Part shown: positions 29,390 to 38,663 of the stretch, in pieces
How positions within the stretch are numbered: the first letter of the stretch is position 1
How the letters are laid out: each line of letters starts with the position of its first letter
NCBI GenBank assembly: GCA_018062085.1
Contig: JAGOSY010000015.1
Location: 62,001 to 126,000 of the forward strand
Origin: a bacterium
GTDB lineage: Bacteria > Cyanobacteriota > Vampirovibrionia > Obscuribacterales > Obscuribacteraceae
Reading direction: 5' to 3'
DNA length: 64,000 nucleotides
Program-made: the position numbers and the translations under genes
Notes under the pieces: model-generated
The model's input: only the letters and a program-made list of their open reading frames with translations
Told to the model about the DNA's origin: nothing
The model's database searches: none

Positions 29390-30696
29390 TAGTTGCCACC
29401 CGCTTTGACTGCAGCTGAGGATGTTAGCACCGCTTTTGTGCGCTCATCGCCAGCTAGGCTGCGGCCGATTATGTCGATAATTTTTCTGCCACCACTGGCA
29501 TCCATGTGGCCATAATCAGAAAAGTCTTTCATATCGAACTGCCCTTCTTTCATGGTGTCGACATAAGGGCAGTCGTATTTAGCAGACATTTCAATGAGAG
29601 TATCAACGTGCCGTTTGTAGACCATTGGTGGAATGTATTTGATACCAAGTTCTGAAACTGGCATGTTCACTAGAACTGGTGTAATTCCTTTGGCTTTGGC
29701 TTCGCTCAGACATTTGTTCAACCAAATTTTTTGATTGTCGAACATTTCGTCGTTGGAGTTTTTAAAGCGCTTCTTCCAGTCTTTGCCATTGTCGTAGAAT
29801 GAGTCTGTTTGCGCATTCGGCTTGGCTATGAAGACACCTTTTTCCACTTCTGAACGGTAGAAAGCAAACTGTTTGTCGAAATCAGTTTTGACGTTAAAGG
29901 CACTAGGAGCTGCTGCTTTTGCATAGACTGGATTGAGTGCCGCTTTGGCTTGCTCACCAAGAACACTCTGTGAATGATATTTTTTGTCGACAAAATAAAT
30001 ATATTCGCGCAGCATGAAGTTGATTTTGGGCCAAGCACTGGTGTAAGCAATATCGAGCAAATCTTTTGTATCGGTAAAGCGCTCTAAATATTTGAAGGCA
30101 GTGGTGGCACCGGCACAGCTAAAGCTAGTATCCATCAAGTCTCTTGGGCCCAAGCAGAGCACCATCACCTTTGGTGTGTGCCCTTTGTCAAATTGCGTGC
30201 GAGCAATCATGTAGTCGTCTGAGACCATGCTGCCAGGCAAGCCAAAATTGAAGCAAGTGCCCTGATAGCTCTTAATGTACTTGCTGATGACAGATTCTAA
30301 ATATGTGGTTCTGCGGTTAACAACGATATCTACATTCTTTTGCAAGTGCTCAGCTTCTTGCATCCAAACTGAGTTCATCAGAAGTGATGAACCGAGCAGT
30401 ACAACTTTGGGGTCAACTTCCTGGCGGTAGTCTTGAGTGGTCCAGAATACCCACGACTTCAATGTCGGTAGGCTATCTGGGTCGACGCCTTTAAAAGGAT
30501 TGGTAATCACTAAAAGCAAATTGGCCAGCACAACTAGCACAGCAGCTTGGAATACTTTGCTTTTGCAGACTGTACTTAGATTGCGGCCTGGCTGCGATTG
30601 CCCGCTAGAGCTAGAGTCTGAGCCAGTGCCTAGGGCTCTTGTCTTGCTCGCACCTTCGACTTTTGTTTGTAGCGTTGGGGGCGGTGAGCTAGGCAT
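29389..30696 (-). CDS. SGNH-hydrolase-like protein partnering the MBOAT (AlgJ/AlgX-like role), 435 aa
   Basis: A 48-residue Ser/Pro-rich cytosolic head precedes one membrane helix (FQAAVLVVLANLLLVITN), so the body is extracytoplasmic. VVLLGSSLLMNSVW gives the nucleophile region (Ser103/Ser104), FNFGLPGSMVSDDYMIA the second block, and DFSDYGHMDASGGRKIIDIIG the Asp-x-x-His block. In alginate, DltD-like and related systems such a protein hands acyl groups from the MBOAT to the polymer. It overlaps the MBOAT start by 1 nt and forms a two-gene operon with it. Confidence 0.82.
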   Translation of the reverse strand: MPSSPPPTLQTKVEGASKTRALGTGSDSSSSGQSQPGRNLSTVCKSKVFQAAVLVVLANLLLVITNPFKGVDPDSLPTLKSWVFWTTQDYRQEVDPKVVLLGSSLLMNSVWMQEAEHLQKNVDIVVNRRTTYLESVISKYIKSYQGTCFNFGLPGSMVSDDYMIARTQFDKGHTPKVMVLCLGPRDLMDTSFSCAGATTAFKYLERFTDTKDLLDIAYTSAWPKINFMLREYIYFVDKKYHSQSVLGEQAKAALNPVYAKAAAPSAFNVKTDFDKQFAFYRSEVEKGVFIAKPNAQTDSFYDNGKDWKKRFKNSNDEMFDNQKIWLNKCLSEAKAKGITPVLVNMPVSELGIKYIPPMVYKRHVDTLIEMSAKYDCPYVDTMKEGQFDMKDFSDYGHMDASGGRKIIDIIGRSLAGDERTKAVLTSSAAVKAGGN

Positions 30697-30830
30697 TCAA
30701 AACCACATAGAGTTTGCTTGACAAGCGAAAATTATAGCAACATGCTTGCGCACTGAAAGGCCGCAGAGCCCCATTCGCTAAGACCGTATCGTTATTAAAG
30801 ACTAATGCTTTGTTCTAGGTCAGGTCTAGT

Positions 30831-31091
30831 TTAGTCTTGGCGGGTCTTGGGTCTAGCTAGATTGACCGACATTTCACGGCCCGCTAGTGCGCGGCCATGA
30901 AGGGCCTTGATGGCCTGTTCTGCGTCTTCTGCCGATGCCATCTCGACGAAGCCAAAGCCGCGCTTCTTACCGGTATATTTGTCGGTGGGGATGGCCACTG
31001 AAAGCACCGAGCCTGTTTGCGAAAATACCTCTTGCAGCTCGGCTTCTTCTACTTTAAAGGAAAGATTTCCTACGAATAACTTATTGTTCAT
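30831..31091 (-). CDS. Single-RRM RNA-binding protein of cyanobacterial Rbp type, 86 aa
   Basis: The start at ATG 31091 gives MNNKLFVGNLSFKVEEAELQEVF, the usual N-terminus of these proteins. RNP2 is LFVGNL and RNP1 is KRGFGFVEM, and aromatic residues for RNA stacking are kept. The tail is short and basic (VNLARPKTRQD). Such proteins are abundant in cyanobacteria and act in cold or stress RNA metabolism and mRNA localisation. The gene stands alone with its own upstream region. Confidence 0.9.
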   Translation of the reverse strand: MNNKLFVGNLSFKVEEAELQEVFSQTGSVLSVAIPTDKYTGKKRGFGFVEMASAEDAEQAIKALHGRALAGREMSVNLARPKTRQD

Positions 31092-31228
31092 CTCTTCTTG
31101 TCTCAAGGTATTTCTGATCACTTAGTATCTCAGAAAAACAAATCACTTCCAAGTAGTACTACTATTAAGGAGGAGAGCCTGATTGCGAGCGGAGTGCAGG
31201 TAGGAGCCTAGTCAACGGAGAAAAGTGA

Positions 31229-31753
31229 ATGATTGGTTCGAGCAATCGTTTTGCCTGCTTCTCTTTTCTCTCTTGCATGTTTTCCTTCTTAATTGTCTGC
31301 TCCGTTGCACCGGCCTCGGCGATATCACCAACCCCGCCAGAGCCTGCTGTTGTTGAAATTGAGCGGCTAGAGAAGTTGGACAAGAGAGTAAAGGTCGACG
31401 GATTTACTGCAGCTTTTCGTGGTCGAAAGCTTTGTGTTGCCATTCGCCATGTTAGAGGCATTGGCAGGGCAAGGTTAAGGTTGAAGCATCTTCCTCCTCT
31501 TCTTCCTACAACTCGAAGTTCAGTTTCATCAACTTCTTTTTCTTCTTCTTCTTCTTCTTCTTCTTGTGTTCAAGTCGAAGTTCGCTTTCTCAACTTCACC
31601 ATGCTTGAGGGCTTCACCGTAGGCAGTGGCGGTGGCGAAATCTATAGTCTGCCAGCGGCTAGGGCAAAGCAGCGCAAGTTTCTAGTGAAAGTACCACTCA
31701 GCTCCAATTCGGCAACTATCGATCTAGCTTGGGTTGATGCCTACCGCAACTAG
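31229..31753 (+). CDS. Secreted protein with a poly-Ser tract, 174 aa
   Basis: The N-terminus is a signal peptide (NRFACFSFLSCMFSFLIVCSVAPASA), cleaved after about residue 31. The mature protein has a short alpha/beta part (VVEIERLEKLDKRVKVDGF), a basic linker, a run of eight Ser encoded by a TCT repeat, and a beta-rich C-terminus (VQVEVRFLNFTMLEGFTVGSGGGEIYSL, SNSATIDLAWVDAY). No family is recognised. It lies between two minus-strand genes and is probably monocistronic. Confidence 0.6.
   Translation: MIGSSNRFACFSFLSCMFSFLIVCSVAPASAISPTPPEPAVVEIERLEKLDKRVKVDGFTAAFRGRKLCVAIRHVRGIGRARLRLKHLPPLLPTTRSSVSSTSFSSSSSSSSCVQVEVRFLNFTMLEGFTVGSGGGEIYSLPAARAKQRKFLVKVPLSSNSATIDLAWVDAYRN
31541..31564 (+). 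repeat. TCT trinucleotide tract
   Basis: Eight TCT codons in a row encode eight Ser. Length changes by slipped-strand mispairing would stay in frame and change only linker length. Confidence 0.7.
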
Positions 31754-31770
31754 TAAAAGCTAAGCAGCAG

Positions 31771-32163
31771 CTAAATAACAGCGTCGGCTTCGATTTCAAC
31801 CAGCATCTCTGGCGAAATCAGGCGTGCTACTTCAACCATGCTTGTAGCGGGACGAATCTCCGAGAAGTATTCACCATGGGCCTTGCCCACAAGCTCCCAG
31901 TTTTTTATATCGGTGACAAAAATGCGGGTGCGCACGACGTGCTGGAGGCCAGCTCTGGCCTGCTTTAAGGCAGTTTCAATGTTCTTAATGGCCTGAATTG
32001 TTTGGGCATAGGCATCGCCGACGCCAACTATTTTGCCGTCTTCGCCTGTGGCGGTTGTGCCAGAAACAGCAATGAAATTACCCACTTTCACCGCGCGAGA
32101 GTATCCCACCACTGCTTCCCAGGGCGTTCCGCTGGCGATATTTACGCGTGTGCCTTCGTTCAC
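31771..32163 (-). CDS. RidA-family (YjgF/YER057c/UK114) protein lacking the catalytic Arg, 130 aa
   Basis: The whole length aligns with the family by eye: [68 protein letters not shown] and [28 protein letters not shown]. In RidA proper the motif reads PARSxVEV, with the Arg that binds the imine acid carboxylate; here that Arg is Thr (PATSMVEV). It therefore belongs to a Rid subgroup without the classical deaminase Arg. Monocistronic between unrelated genes. Confidence 0.85.
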   Translation of the reverse strand: MNEGTRVNIASGTPWEAVVGYSRAVKVGNFIAVSGTTATGEDGKIVGVGDAYAQTIQAIKNIETALKQARAGLQHVVRTRIFVTDIKNWELVGKAHGEYFSEIRPATSMVEVARLISPEMLVEIEADAVI

Positions 32164-32223
32164 TGTGGACTTCCTTTTAAGAGTTACCGGCAGTGTAGTT
32201 GATTTGCAGGCACTAAGTCGCTT

Positions 32224-33288
32224 TTAGGCTTTCGTAGTAGCAGCTTCTTTGGCTGATTCACTGTTGGCAGGTAGTCCAGCTGGGTTTTTCGACCAGTAAT
32301 ATTCGCGATTCTTGCGGTAGTAGTCGCAAGTTTTAGCGAGGCCTTCCTCTAGGGTTGTGGTTGGCTTCCAGCCCACAATCTCTTTCATCTTAGTGATATC
32401 AGAATAGAAGTCGCCAGGCTCTTGCGCTTTGCGCTCAGCTGAGAACTCGGCATACTGCCATTTTCCAGCTTTGGCCACGTCAACGATTGTTTTCACTAGT
32501 TCAAGGAAGCTCACTGGAATGTCGGAGCCAACGTTGAAAATTTCGCCATAGGCTTTAGGTGTGATGGCTGATTTGATGATTGCTTCAACTGTGTCGTCGA
32601 CATAGCAGAAGTCTCTTAAAATGCTGCCGTCGCCATAAACCTGGATGGTGTCGTTGTCTAAAGCCAAACGCACGAACCAGTTACAGACACCAAAGCGCGA
32701 GTGCATCATCTGTGAACGGGGGCCGTAGATATTGCTCAATCTGAGCAATACTGAGCGGATGCCGTGCACATCGTTATATACCTTGATGATTTTTTCAGCA
32801 GTGAGATTGGAAATCTCATAGATGCCTTTAGGATTGGTCGGAGCTTCTTCATTGACTGGCAAAGAGACTGAAGAGCCGTACTGGCCGCGAGTTCCGGTGT
32901 ATACACAGATAGCATTGGGGTTGTGCTTGCGCAGCGCTTCCATTAATACAGCGGTGCCGGTGATGTTAATTTGAATATCTGGAAAAGGATTAGACAAACT
33001 CATCAAATGGCAGACTTGGCCAGCTAGATGGAATACATAATCTTGGCCGCGCACTAAATAATCGAGAGCTGACTCATCGCGGATGTCGCAATAGTTGATG
33101 CGCACTCTGTCTTTAACCGGTGCGAGGTTGAACTCGTTGCCGCCGTAATCTGGAATCATTGAATCGAGAACAGTAACCTTGGCGCCCAGGTTGGCGAGAC
33201 GTATCGCCAGATTGGAGCCGATGAAGCCCATGCCACCGGTGATCAATGCCGTTTTGCCCTTGAAGGCGGTTTCCACTGTCTGGCTCAT
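32224..33288 (-). CDS. NAD-dependent nucleotide-sugar epimerase/dehydratase (extended SDR), 354 aa
   Basis: The N-terminal Rossmann motif is TALITGGMGFIGSNLAIRLANLGAKVTVLDS. YEISNLTAEKIIKVYN carries the catalytic Tyr-x-x-x-Lys-spaced pair within the extended SDR pattern, preceded by TGTRGQYGSSVSLPVNEEAP. FCYVDDTVEAIIKSA and GEIFNVGSDIPVSFLELVKTIVDVA are typical of sugar-nucleotide enzymes. The substrate cannot be assigned. It is divergent from the DegT aminotransferase gene and likely shares a glycan pathway with it. Confidence 0.85.
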   Translation of the reverse strand: MSQTVETAFKGKTALITGGMGFIGSNLAIRLANLGAKVTVLDSMIPDYGGNEFNLAPVKDRVRINYCDIRDESALDYLVRGQDYVFHLAGQVCHLMSLSNPFPDIQINITGTAVLMEALRKHNPNAICVYTGTRGQYGSSVSLPVNEEAPTNPKGIYEISNLTAEKIIKVYNDVHGIRSVLLRLSNIYGPRSQMMHSRFGVCNWFVRLALDNDTIQVYGDGSILRDFCYVDDTVEAIIKSAITPKAYGEIFNVGSDIPVSFLELVKTIVDVAKAGKWQYAEFSAERKAQEPGDFYSDITKMKEIVGWKPTTTLEEGLAKTCDYYRKNREYYWSKNPAGLPANSESAKEAATTKA

Positions 33289-33583
33289 AATCTTAATTTC
33301 CGCTCACAATGCTCATGTAAACTGAGCAGGTAACCTGTGAGAAAACTCATCAATAATTTGAACAGGTCTCACTTGCTCTGGATTCTAACACGGTGTCACG
33401 CTAGAACACGCTCTCAGTCCCTCTCTCTTTAGAATTGTTGAATCAGGCTCAGCCTCGTGCCAGGCTTATGCCAGAGAAAATGGCCGTTTTCTTAGTTGTC
33501 AATTAAACAAGGCTTAATTCCAATTCGGCTCTTTTCTACTAGAATTGGCAGGTCAGGTTTTACGGTTATATCGAGGGAAAGCG
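33289..33583. promoter_or_regulatory. Shared upstream region of divergent sugar genes
   Basis: This 295-bp stretch separates the epimerase and aminotransferase genes and must carry both promoters. GTTGTCAATTAAACAAGGCT near 33500 is a possible promoter for the + gene. No clear palindrome stands out. Confidence 0.35.
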
Positions 33584-34741
33584 TTGAACGTTCCATTCGG
33601 CAACATGCAAGTTCACTATCAGGCCTACAAAGAGCAGATCGATGCGGCTGTTGCCCGCGTTCTTGCCAGCGGCTATTACATACTCGGCCCTGAGCTAGAA
33701 AAGTTTGAAGCTGAGTTTGCTCAGTTCTTAGGCGTTAAATATGTAGTTGGCTGTGCTTCCGGTACTGAAGCGATATATCTTGCCTTGGCTGCTGAAGGCG
33801 TTGGCCCTGGAGATGAAGTGCTGGTTGTGGCCCACACAGCAGTGCCAACAATCTCTGCTATTTCAATGACTGGCGCTACTCCTGTATTTGTCGACATCAA
33901 GGCTTCTACTTACGTTATGCGTGAGACTGAGCTTGAAGCGAAAATTACTCCGCGCACAAAAATGATTATTCCAGTGCACCTCTATGGCCACATGGCAGAG
34001 ATGGAAGCAATCATGAAGATTGCCTCTAAGCACAAAATCAAAGTTATGGAAGACGTTGCTCAAGCAACTGGCGCTGCATATAAAGGTGCCATTGCTGGAA
34101 GCATTGGTGACTATGGCGCTTTCAGCTTCTATCCAAGTAAGAACCTGGGCGCATTTGGTGACGGTGGCGCTGTCTCTACTAATGACGAAGAGAAGTATAA
34201 GAAGCTGAAAATGCTTCGCAACTACGGTCAATCAAAACGCTACTATCACGACACAGTTGGTATCAACAGTCGTCTAGATGAAATTCAATGTGCCATTCTT
34301 TCGGCTCAATTGCCCTATGTGCACGAGTGGAATGACAAGCGCAGTGCCATTGCTGCTAAGTACACTGAAGGCCTCAAAGACCTTGTAGTTACCCCTGTTG
34401 AAGTAGCCGGCTTCAAGCATGTCTATCATCTTTATGTCATTCAAACTGCTTATCGCGATGAACTGCAAGCTTATCTCTTAGAGCGCGGTGTGCAGTGTTT
34501 GATTCACTATCCAATTCCTGCTCACCTGCAGCAAGCCTACCAATTCTTGGGTTACAAACCCGGAAGTCTGCCTACAACAGAGCACATCGTCAATCGTATT
34601 TTGAGCTTGCCGATGTTCCCTGAAATGACTGACGATCAAGTAGAGCAAGTAATAGATGGTATAAAGTCGTTCTACAAAGAGCGTTCACTCAGTTCAGATG
34701 TGGCCCTCGCTACTGCCTGCGCTGAAGGTCAACCAGCTTAA
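33584..34741 (+). CDS. DegT/DnrJ/EryC1/StrS-family sugar aminotransferase, 385 aa
   Basis: TTG 33584 is chosen: GAGGGAA lies 5-8 nt upstream, and the product then starts MNVPFGNMQVHYQAYKEQIDAAV, the family's normal beginning. Landmarks are VVGCASGTEAIYLALAAEGVGPGDEVLV, VHLYGHMAEME, VMEDVAQATGAAYKG, and SFYPSKNLGAFGDGGAVSTND with the PLP lysine. NSRLDEIQCAIL and LIHYPIPAHLQQAY complete the pattern. It makes an amino sugar nucleotide from a keto sugar, probably for surface glycans together with the epimerase and the GT2 gene downstream. Confidence 0.9.
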   Translation: MNVPFGNMQVHYQAYKEQIDAAVARVLASGYYILGPELEKFEAEFAQFLGVKYVVGCASGTEAIYLALAAEGVGPGDEVLVVAHTAVPTISAISMTGATPVFVDIKASTYVMRETELEAKITPRTKMIIPVHLYGHMAEMEAIMKIASKHKIKVMEDVAQATGAAYKGAIAGSIGDYGAFSFYPSKNLGAFGDGGAVSTNDEEKYKKLKMLRNYGQSKRYYHDTVGINSRLDEIQCAILSAQLPYVHEWNDKRSAIAAKYTEGLKDLVVTPVEVAGFKHVYHLYVIQTAYRDELQAYLLERGVQCLIHYPIPAHLQQAYQFLGYKPGSLPTTEHIVNRILSLPMFPEMTDDQVEQVIDGIKSFYKERSLSSDVALATACAEGQPA

Positions 34742-34790
34742 GACCAAATAGACCAAAAGTAGCGACGGACTAATAGCGTTTCGGATAATT

Positions 34791-35525
34791 ATGAATAACA
34801 CCCAACCAAGAATGCGTATCAATTCCACCGAGCCAAAAGACCTTTTGACTTCAGTGACGCTGATTATTCCTGCCTACAATGATGAGGAAACAGTCGGTCG
34901 TCTAATCGACGATTCTGACACTCTTCTGTCTAGCGTCTGCAGTGACTATGAAATAGTAGTCGTCAATGATGGCAGTAAAGACCGCACTCTTTCTGTAATT
35001 GAGGGGCGCTGCCAGACGAATCCGCATGTGCGCTTGATCAATCACCCAATTAACAAAGGCTTCGGCTACACCATTCGTGAGCTTTACGAATGTGGTACCA
35101 AAGACTTGGTTTTCTCTCTACCTGGTGATTATCAGTACGCTCCAAAAGAAATTTTGCAGATGGCAAAAGGCTTGAAAGATCATGATTTCGTCATTGGTCT
35201 GAGAGTCAATCGCAATGACCCTCCTCGTCGCAAAATGCAGTCGAAGGTTTACAACTTGATGCTTCGTACTTTCTATGGTCACAAGCATAAAGATGTGAAT
35301 TCAATCAAACTGTTTAGACGGTCCATTTTCGACAAAGTAAAACTGCAATCGCAGTCACCTTTTGTTGACGCTGAACTTTGCATTCGTGCCGAGCGCGCTG
35401 GCTACAAGGTAATTGAGATTCCAATTGAGCATTTGCCCCGCACCACCCAAGGTGCCTCTGGTGGCAAGTTCTCTGTGATTTGGGATACCTTCTCTGATCT
35501 TGTAAAAATGCGCTCTACTTTTTAG
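34791..35525 (+). CDS. Family 2 glycosyltransferase (dolichyl-phosphate-mannose-synthase-like), 244 aa
   Basis: The GT-A signatures are VTLIIPAYNDEETVGRLI, YEIVVVNDGSKDRTLSVIE and NKGFGYTIRELYECGTKDLVFSLPGDYQYAPKEI. The usual DADGQ metal motif reads PGDYQYAP, a known variant. There is no membrane helix at the C-terminus, so it is soluble or peripheral. It follows the aminotransferase by 49 nt and precedes a TPR gene by 21 nt, forming a likely three-gene unit. Confidence 0.88.
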   Translation: MNNTQPRMRINSTEPKDLLTSVTLIIPAYNDEETVGRLIDDSDTLLSSVCSDYEIVVVNDGSKDRTLSVIEGRCQTNPHVRLINHPINKGFGYTIRELYECGTKDLVFSLPGDYQYAPKEILQMAKGLKDHDFVIGLRVNRNDPPRRKMQSKVYNLMLRTFYGHKHKDVNSIKLFRRSIFDKVKLQSQSPFVDAELCIRAERAGYKVIEIPIEHLPRTTQGASGGKFSVIWDTFSDLVKMRSTF

Positions 35526-35546
35526 AGCTGCGATGAAAACAGCTAA

Positions 35547-36488
35547 ATGAAAACGCAAAGTAGCGTGGGCAAGCCTTCTGTTTTTAAGGCTATGGTTGCG
35601 CCTCCTGCTAAGTTGCTTTTGCCCGTTCTTCAGCCTTTAGTCTCGCTTTTTACACTCAGTCGCAAACTCAAAGCTGCCGAACGAGTGGCTAAGTTTTGTC
35701 TGCTTGTCTCTCAAAGTCGGGCCGATAATTCACTTGATGCTGCTTGGTCGCTTGCTCTTTTAACCGAAGTGCTGAGATGCCAGGGGCGCTTTGCTGAAGC
35801 TGAAGCAACTGTTCGCGAAGCAATCGAAATGTATCAACAGTGCGAGCCAGAGTTATCTCAAGCAAAAACTGAGAGGGCTGAGCAAAAGGCTTTAACCCAG
35901 GAACTCTTAGGTACTATTCTGCGAGACCTTGGCCGCTATTCAGAAGCTCTGAAAGCAGGCAAAAAATCTTGTGAGATGGTAGAGCAAATTCAAAAAGATT
36001 GTGCCACCACAAATAGTCCTTTTATTTTGGCCGATTGTTACTTAGAGCTATCGCGCACTCTCAACTTTACTGGTCAGCCAGATGATGCCATTACTCTTTT
36101 GCACCAAGCGTTGGATTTACGTGGTGGTGCTGAAGAAGAAACTGAAGACGAGACAAATGCTGAAAAAAACAATGGCAAATCACCAGACAGATACAAAGCC
36201 AATATTTTGGCTGAGCTATCCCGTTCTTATTTGATGTCGGGTGAATTCAAAGAAGCACAGTGTGCTGCCGATTCTGCAATGACTAATTTGATTGTTAGCG
36301 ATCATGCTGAAGATCAGCTGGCACGGGCGCGAGTAATTTTAGCTGTTGCTGATGTACTGAGGCAAAGCCCCGAGAAAACTCCAGAGGAGCGCAGCAAGGC
36401 CACTGCTATGCGGGCTGAAGCTCTGGTGATAAGAAAGAAATGGCTTAGTGCTAAAGACCCCGACCTGCTCGATATTGGTGGCGGGTAG
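35547..36488 (+). CDS. TPR protein, 313 aa
   Basis: After a hydrophobic amphipathic lead (APPAKLLLPVLQPLVSLFTLSRKLKAAERVAKFCLLV), four or five tetratricopeptide motifs follow: AWSLALLTEVLRCQGRFAEAEATVREAIEMY, LTQELLGTILRDLGRYSEALKAGKKSCEMV, ADCYLELSRTLNFTGQPDDAITLLHQALDL and ANILAELSRSYLMSGEFKEAQCAADSAM. An acidic loop (EEETEDETNAEKNNG) splits them. It is probably peripheral to the membrane and acts as a scaffold for the adjacent glycosyltransferase; that is inference. Confidence 0.75.
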   Translation: MKTQSSVGKPSVFKAMVAPPAKLLLPVLQPLVSLFTLSRKLKAAERVAKFCLLVSQSRADNSLDAAWSLALLTEVLRCQGRFAEAEATVREAIEMYQQCEPELSQAKTERAEQKALTQELLGTILRDLGRYSEALKAGKKSCEMVEQIQKDCATTNSPFILADCYLELSRTLNFTGQPDDAITLLHQALDLRGGAEEETEDETNAEKNNGKSPDRYKANILAELSRSYLMSGEFKEAQCAADSAMTNLIVSDHAEDQLARARVILAVADVLRQSPEKTPEERSKATAMRAEALVIRKKWLSAKDPDLLDIGGG

Positions 36489-36556
36489 CTGGTTTGAGAC
36501 TGAGAGAGCAATTATGGTGTCAGGGCCTGAAAAATGGATTGGGCAAAGTGCAGAGC

Positions 36557-37315
36557 TTACTTGAGCTTGGAGTGTCCCATCATCATCTCTAGGGCACCAT
36601 CTGAGCTGTCTGGGACAAGCACATTGCATGAGTCGCTGACGGCCTTGAGCCCATGTGGTGGCTCGAAATCGGAGGGATTTAGTTTTACTTTCTTGCATTG
36701 ATATGTTTCTATTTCGACCGCTTTTTGGTTGTTTACTGTCGTGTATTTGAGTTGGAGCGGTACGCTGTTGGTTTGAGGTAACGCACAAAATCGGGCAACG
36801 AACCAGCCTATGTGCGGATCTACTTTAAAGTCGTCACTGACTATGTATTCAAGTTTTAGTGGGACTCTGCTGTCAACTTCGCCTTTCTTGTGCAGAGCTG
36901 CTAGTTTTTGTCCCAGTCCGGGTGGTTCAACATATGACAAGCAAGGTCTTCCTAAGAATCTCGCAGGACCTTTCAGCACCACCTTAATTGCAGCCAGTTC
37001 GTTGGCCGACGAGAAGGACATGAGTTTATTGTAGGGATTTGTAATTCTCTCAAACGGCACCTTGTATATTTTGTTAGTTTCTTTGCAGAAGAAATAGGCT
37101 ACCTTCCAGGGAGCTGCTGCAGTAACTACTAGCCCGCTTTTGGGAACAACTATGCGGACCGCGGTTTTGCAAAATGACACATTAGTACTGCCGGTCAATC
37201 GTACCCTTTGAGCCAACTCCCAACCGTCTAGGTCTTTTTCAATAGCTAGCGCTGGCGACGCAGAAATAGCCATAGCAAAACACAAGGCCGTGAAGCAAGG
37301 TATTCGGTTGTACAT
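36557..37315 (-). CDS. Secreted hypothetical protein, 252 aa
   Basis: The first 24 residues are a clear signal peptide (MYNRIPCFTALCFAMAISASPALA). The mature part has several Cys (SFCKTAV, YFFCKETNK, GRPCLSYVE, ARFCALPQ, TYQCKKVK, DSCNVLV), consistent with disulfides in the periplasm. VYFFCKETNKIYKVPFERITNPYNK and LKLEYIVSDDFKVDPHIGWFVARF suggest a beta-rich fold. No family is recognised. The gene is isolated and convergent with the TPR gene. Confidence 0.7.
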   Translation of the reverse strand: MYNRIPCFTALCFAMAISASPALAIEKDLDGWELAQRVRLTGSTNVSFCKTAVRIVVPKSGLVVTAAAPWKVAYFFCKETNKIYKVPFERITNPYNKLMSFSSANELAAIKVVLKGPARFLGRPCLSYVEPPGLGQKLAALHKKGEVDSRVPLKLEYIVSDDFKVDPHIGWFVARFCALPQTNSVPLQLKYTTVNNQKAVEIETYQCKKVKLNPSDFEPPHGLKAVSDSCNVLVPDSSDGALEMMMGHSKLK

Positions 37316-37463
37316 CTGATAACCTACTTCGCGTGGTCCAATAGTCTTATGCCGGTATTCTACCAGCGAATCTTTGGTTGTTGTTCGCGGTTAAACAGTG
37401 TAAAAGCTGCTGCCCGTGGCATAAATATAACTGTAGATAGCGATATCACTGCGGAACCGAACA

Positions 37464-38576
37464 TTGCCAGCCGACAGACATCAGAAGACTGAATCAACCG
37501 ACGTCAGAAGCGCTGGTGAAGGCAAGTTCGGCCAGATTGAGGACGATTCTGCGGTCGATAAAGGCGGCAATAAGCCTGGTCAAGACCTCAATCTCCTTTC
37601 AATCAGCGGTATTTCCATCAGCAAAGATGATGCCGTCAAAGCTGGAGCTATAGGCACGGCTGCCGTGCTGGGTGTAGCACTATTTGTTGGCACAAGGGGC
37701 AAGTCTGGCCTTGCTTCTGGGGCAAAGGCCGCTGAAGCAGCTTTTGCTGATAACTTGGCAGGAGGCCTGCAGACAGCAAAGATATTCGAAGGCAATGTGG
37801 GCTCAATAGTTGCTCAACGGGGTGCCGTTGACGTTGGATCAGCTGTTCGATTTGAATCGGGGAAAGTAGCAGGTGCATACCCGAGAATTAGTGATGAGGC
37901 TGCCAGAGCCGAAATCAAGCAAATAAAAACAGTCTATGCGCAGGAACGCACAGCAGGTAAATCTGTGGGAGAGAGAGCGTCAGGTGTTGTTCGGGATGAA
38001 CAGGCAACGGGCGGCGTACCCAGGCATCCGCTTTCTGGAGAGTTGTTGAGTTGGCCAGAGCATTTTAAAACAGCCTACATAGATGCTTTGCCGACTAAAC
38101 CTGTAGTGGAATTCAGTACTAGCGGGCGGCTTATGCCCGGTAAGTATCCTATGGACTTCGACGCATTCTCTCGTCAATTCGGTCAGGGTGAGCGTCGGGG
38201 AGAACTTCTCGTGGAGTTTCAGAGCACATTGCAGAAGCTCAAGGCCATGGGCGTGAAAGAAGTGCAGGTGGGCGGCAGCTTTGTGTCGAAGAAGTCTGTT
38301 CCTGGCGACATTGACTTCATGTTTGATAAGGCTGCTCCTGGCGTTAATCAGGCATTACTCAAGAGCGCTCACGACGGTCTCTTTAGCCGGTCGAGTGCAC
38401 CTGCTCTGCGAGAAAAGGGCTTGCAAATGATGGTGGGTCCAACAGATAACGCTACCACTAAAAGCCTGCAATATTTTCTCGCACATCATAACGAGAGCCT
38501 TTCTGGCTTGGTACGCAACGAAGTTAGGCCAAAGCGCCTCGCTGTTCCAAATGGACTTGTGGTGCTGAGGCTTTAG
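37464..38576 (+). CDS. Multidomain protein ending in a nucleotidyltransferase-like domain, 370 aa
   Basis: The start is probably TTG 37464, though no strong site is visible and a CTG at 37449 is possible. Residues 1-55 are hydrophilic, and 58-76 are Ala/Gly hydrophobic (AGAIGTAAVLGVALFVG). Residues about 255-370 carry KEVQVGGSFVSKKSVPGDIDFMFD, the GS...DxD pattern of a polymerase-beta-like nucleotidyltransferase (DUF6932-like, from recall). Its last 150 bp recur downstream at 39408-39557. An N-terminal passenger with a C-terminal enzyme cassette resembles polymorphic-toxin architecture. Confidence 0.7.
   Translation: MPADRHQKTESTDVRSAGEGKFGQIEDDSAVDKGGNKPGQDLNLLSISGISISKDDAVKAGAIGTAAVLGVALFVGTRGKSGLASGAKAAEAAFADNLAGGLQTAKIFEGNVGSIVAQRGAVDVGSAVRFESGKVAGAYPRISDEAARAEIKQIKTVYAQERTAGKSVGERASGVVRDEQATGGVPRHPLSGELLSWPEHFKTAYIDALPTKPVVEFSTSGRLMPGKYPMDFDAFSRQFGQGERRGELLVEFQSTLQKLKAMGVKEVQVGGSFVSKKSVPGDIDFMFDKAAPGVNQALLKSAHDGLFSRSSAPALREKGLQMMVGPTDNATTKSLQYFLAHHNESLSGLVRNEVRPKRLAVPNGLVVLRL
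38427..38576 (+). repeat. Upstream copy of a 150-bp duplicated 3' end
   Basis: This is the last 50 codons (including stop) of the 37464 gene. They match 39408-39557 at 133 of 150 positions by direct comparison, without gaps. Fourteen of the 17 differences are synonymous. Confidence 0.9.
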
Positions 38577-38663
38577 AGAGTTCGCGCTTTTCGATTGCTT
38601 AGCAGTCTTTGCTTTCGCTTGTGATATTTGACAAAATGCGAAGTGCAGCGGTGATTGGAGTTG

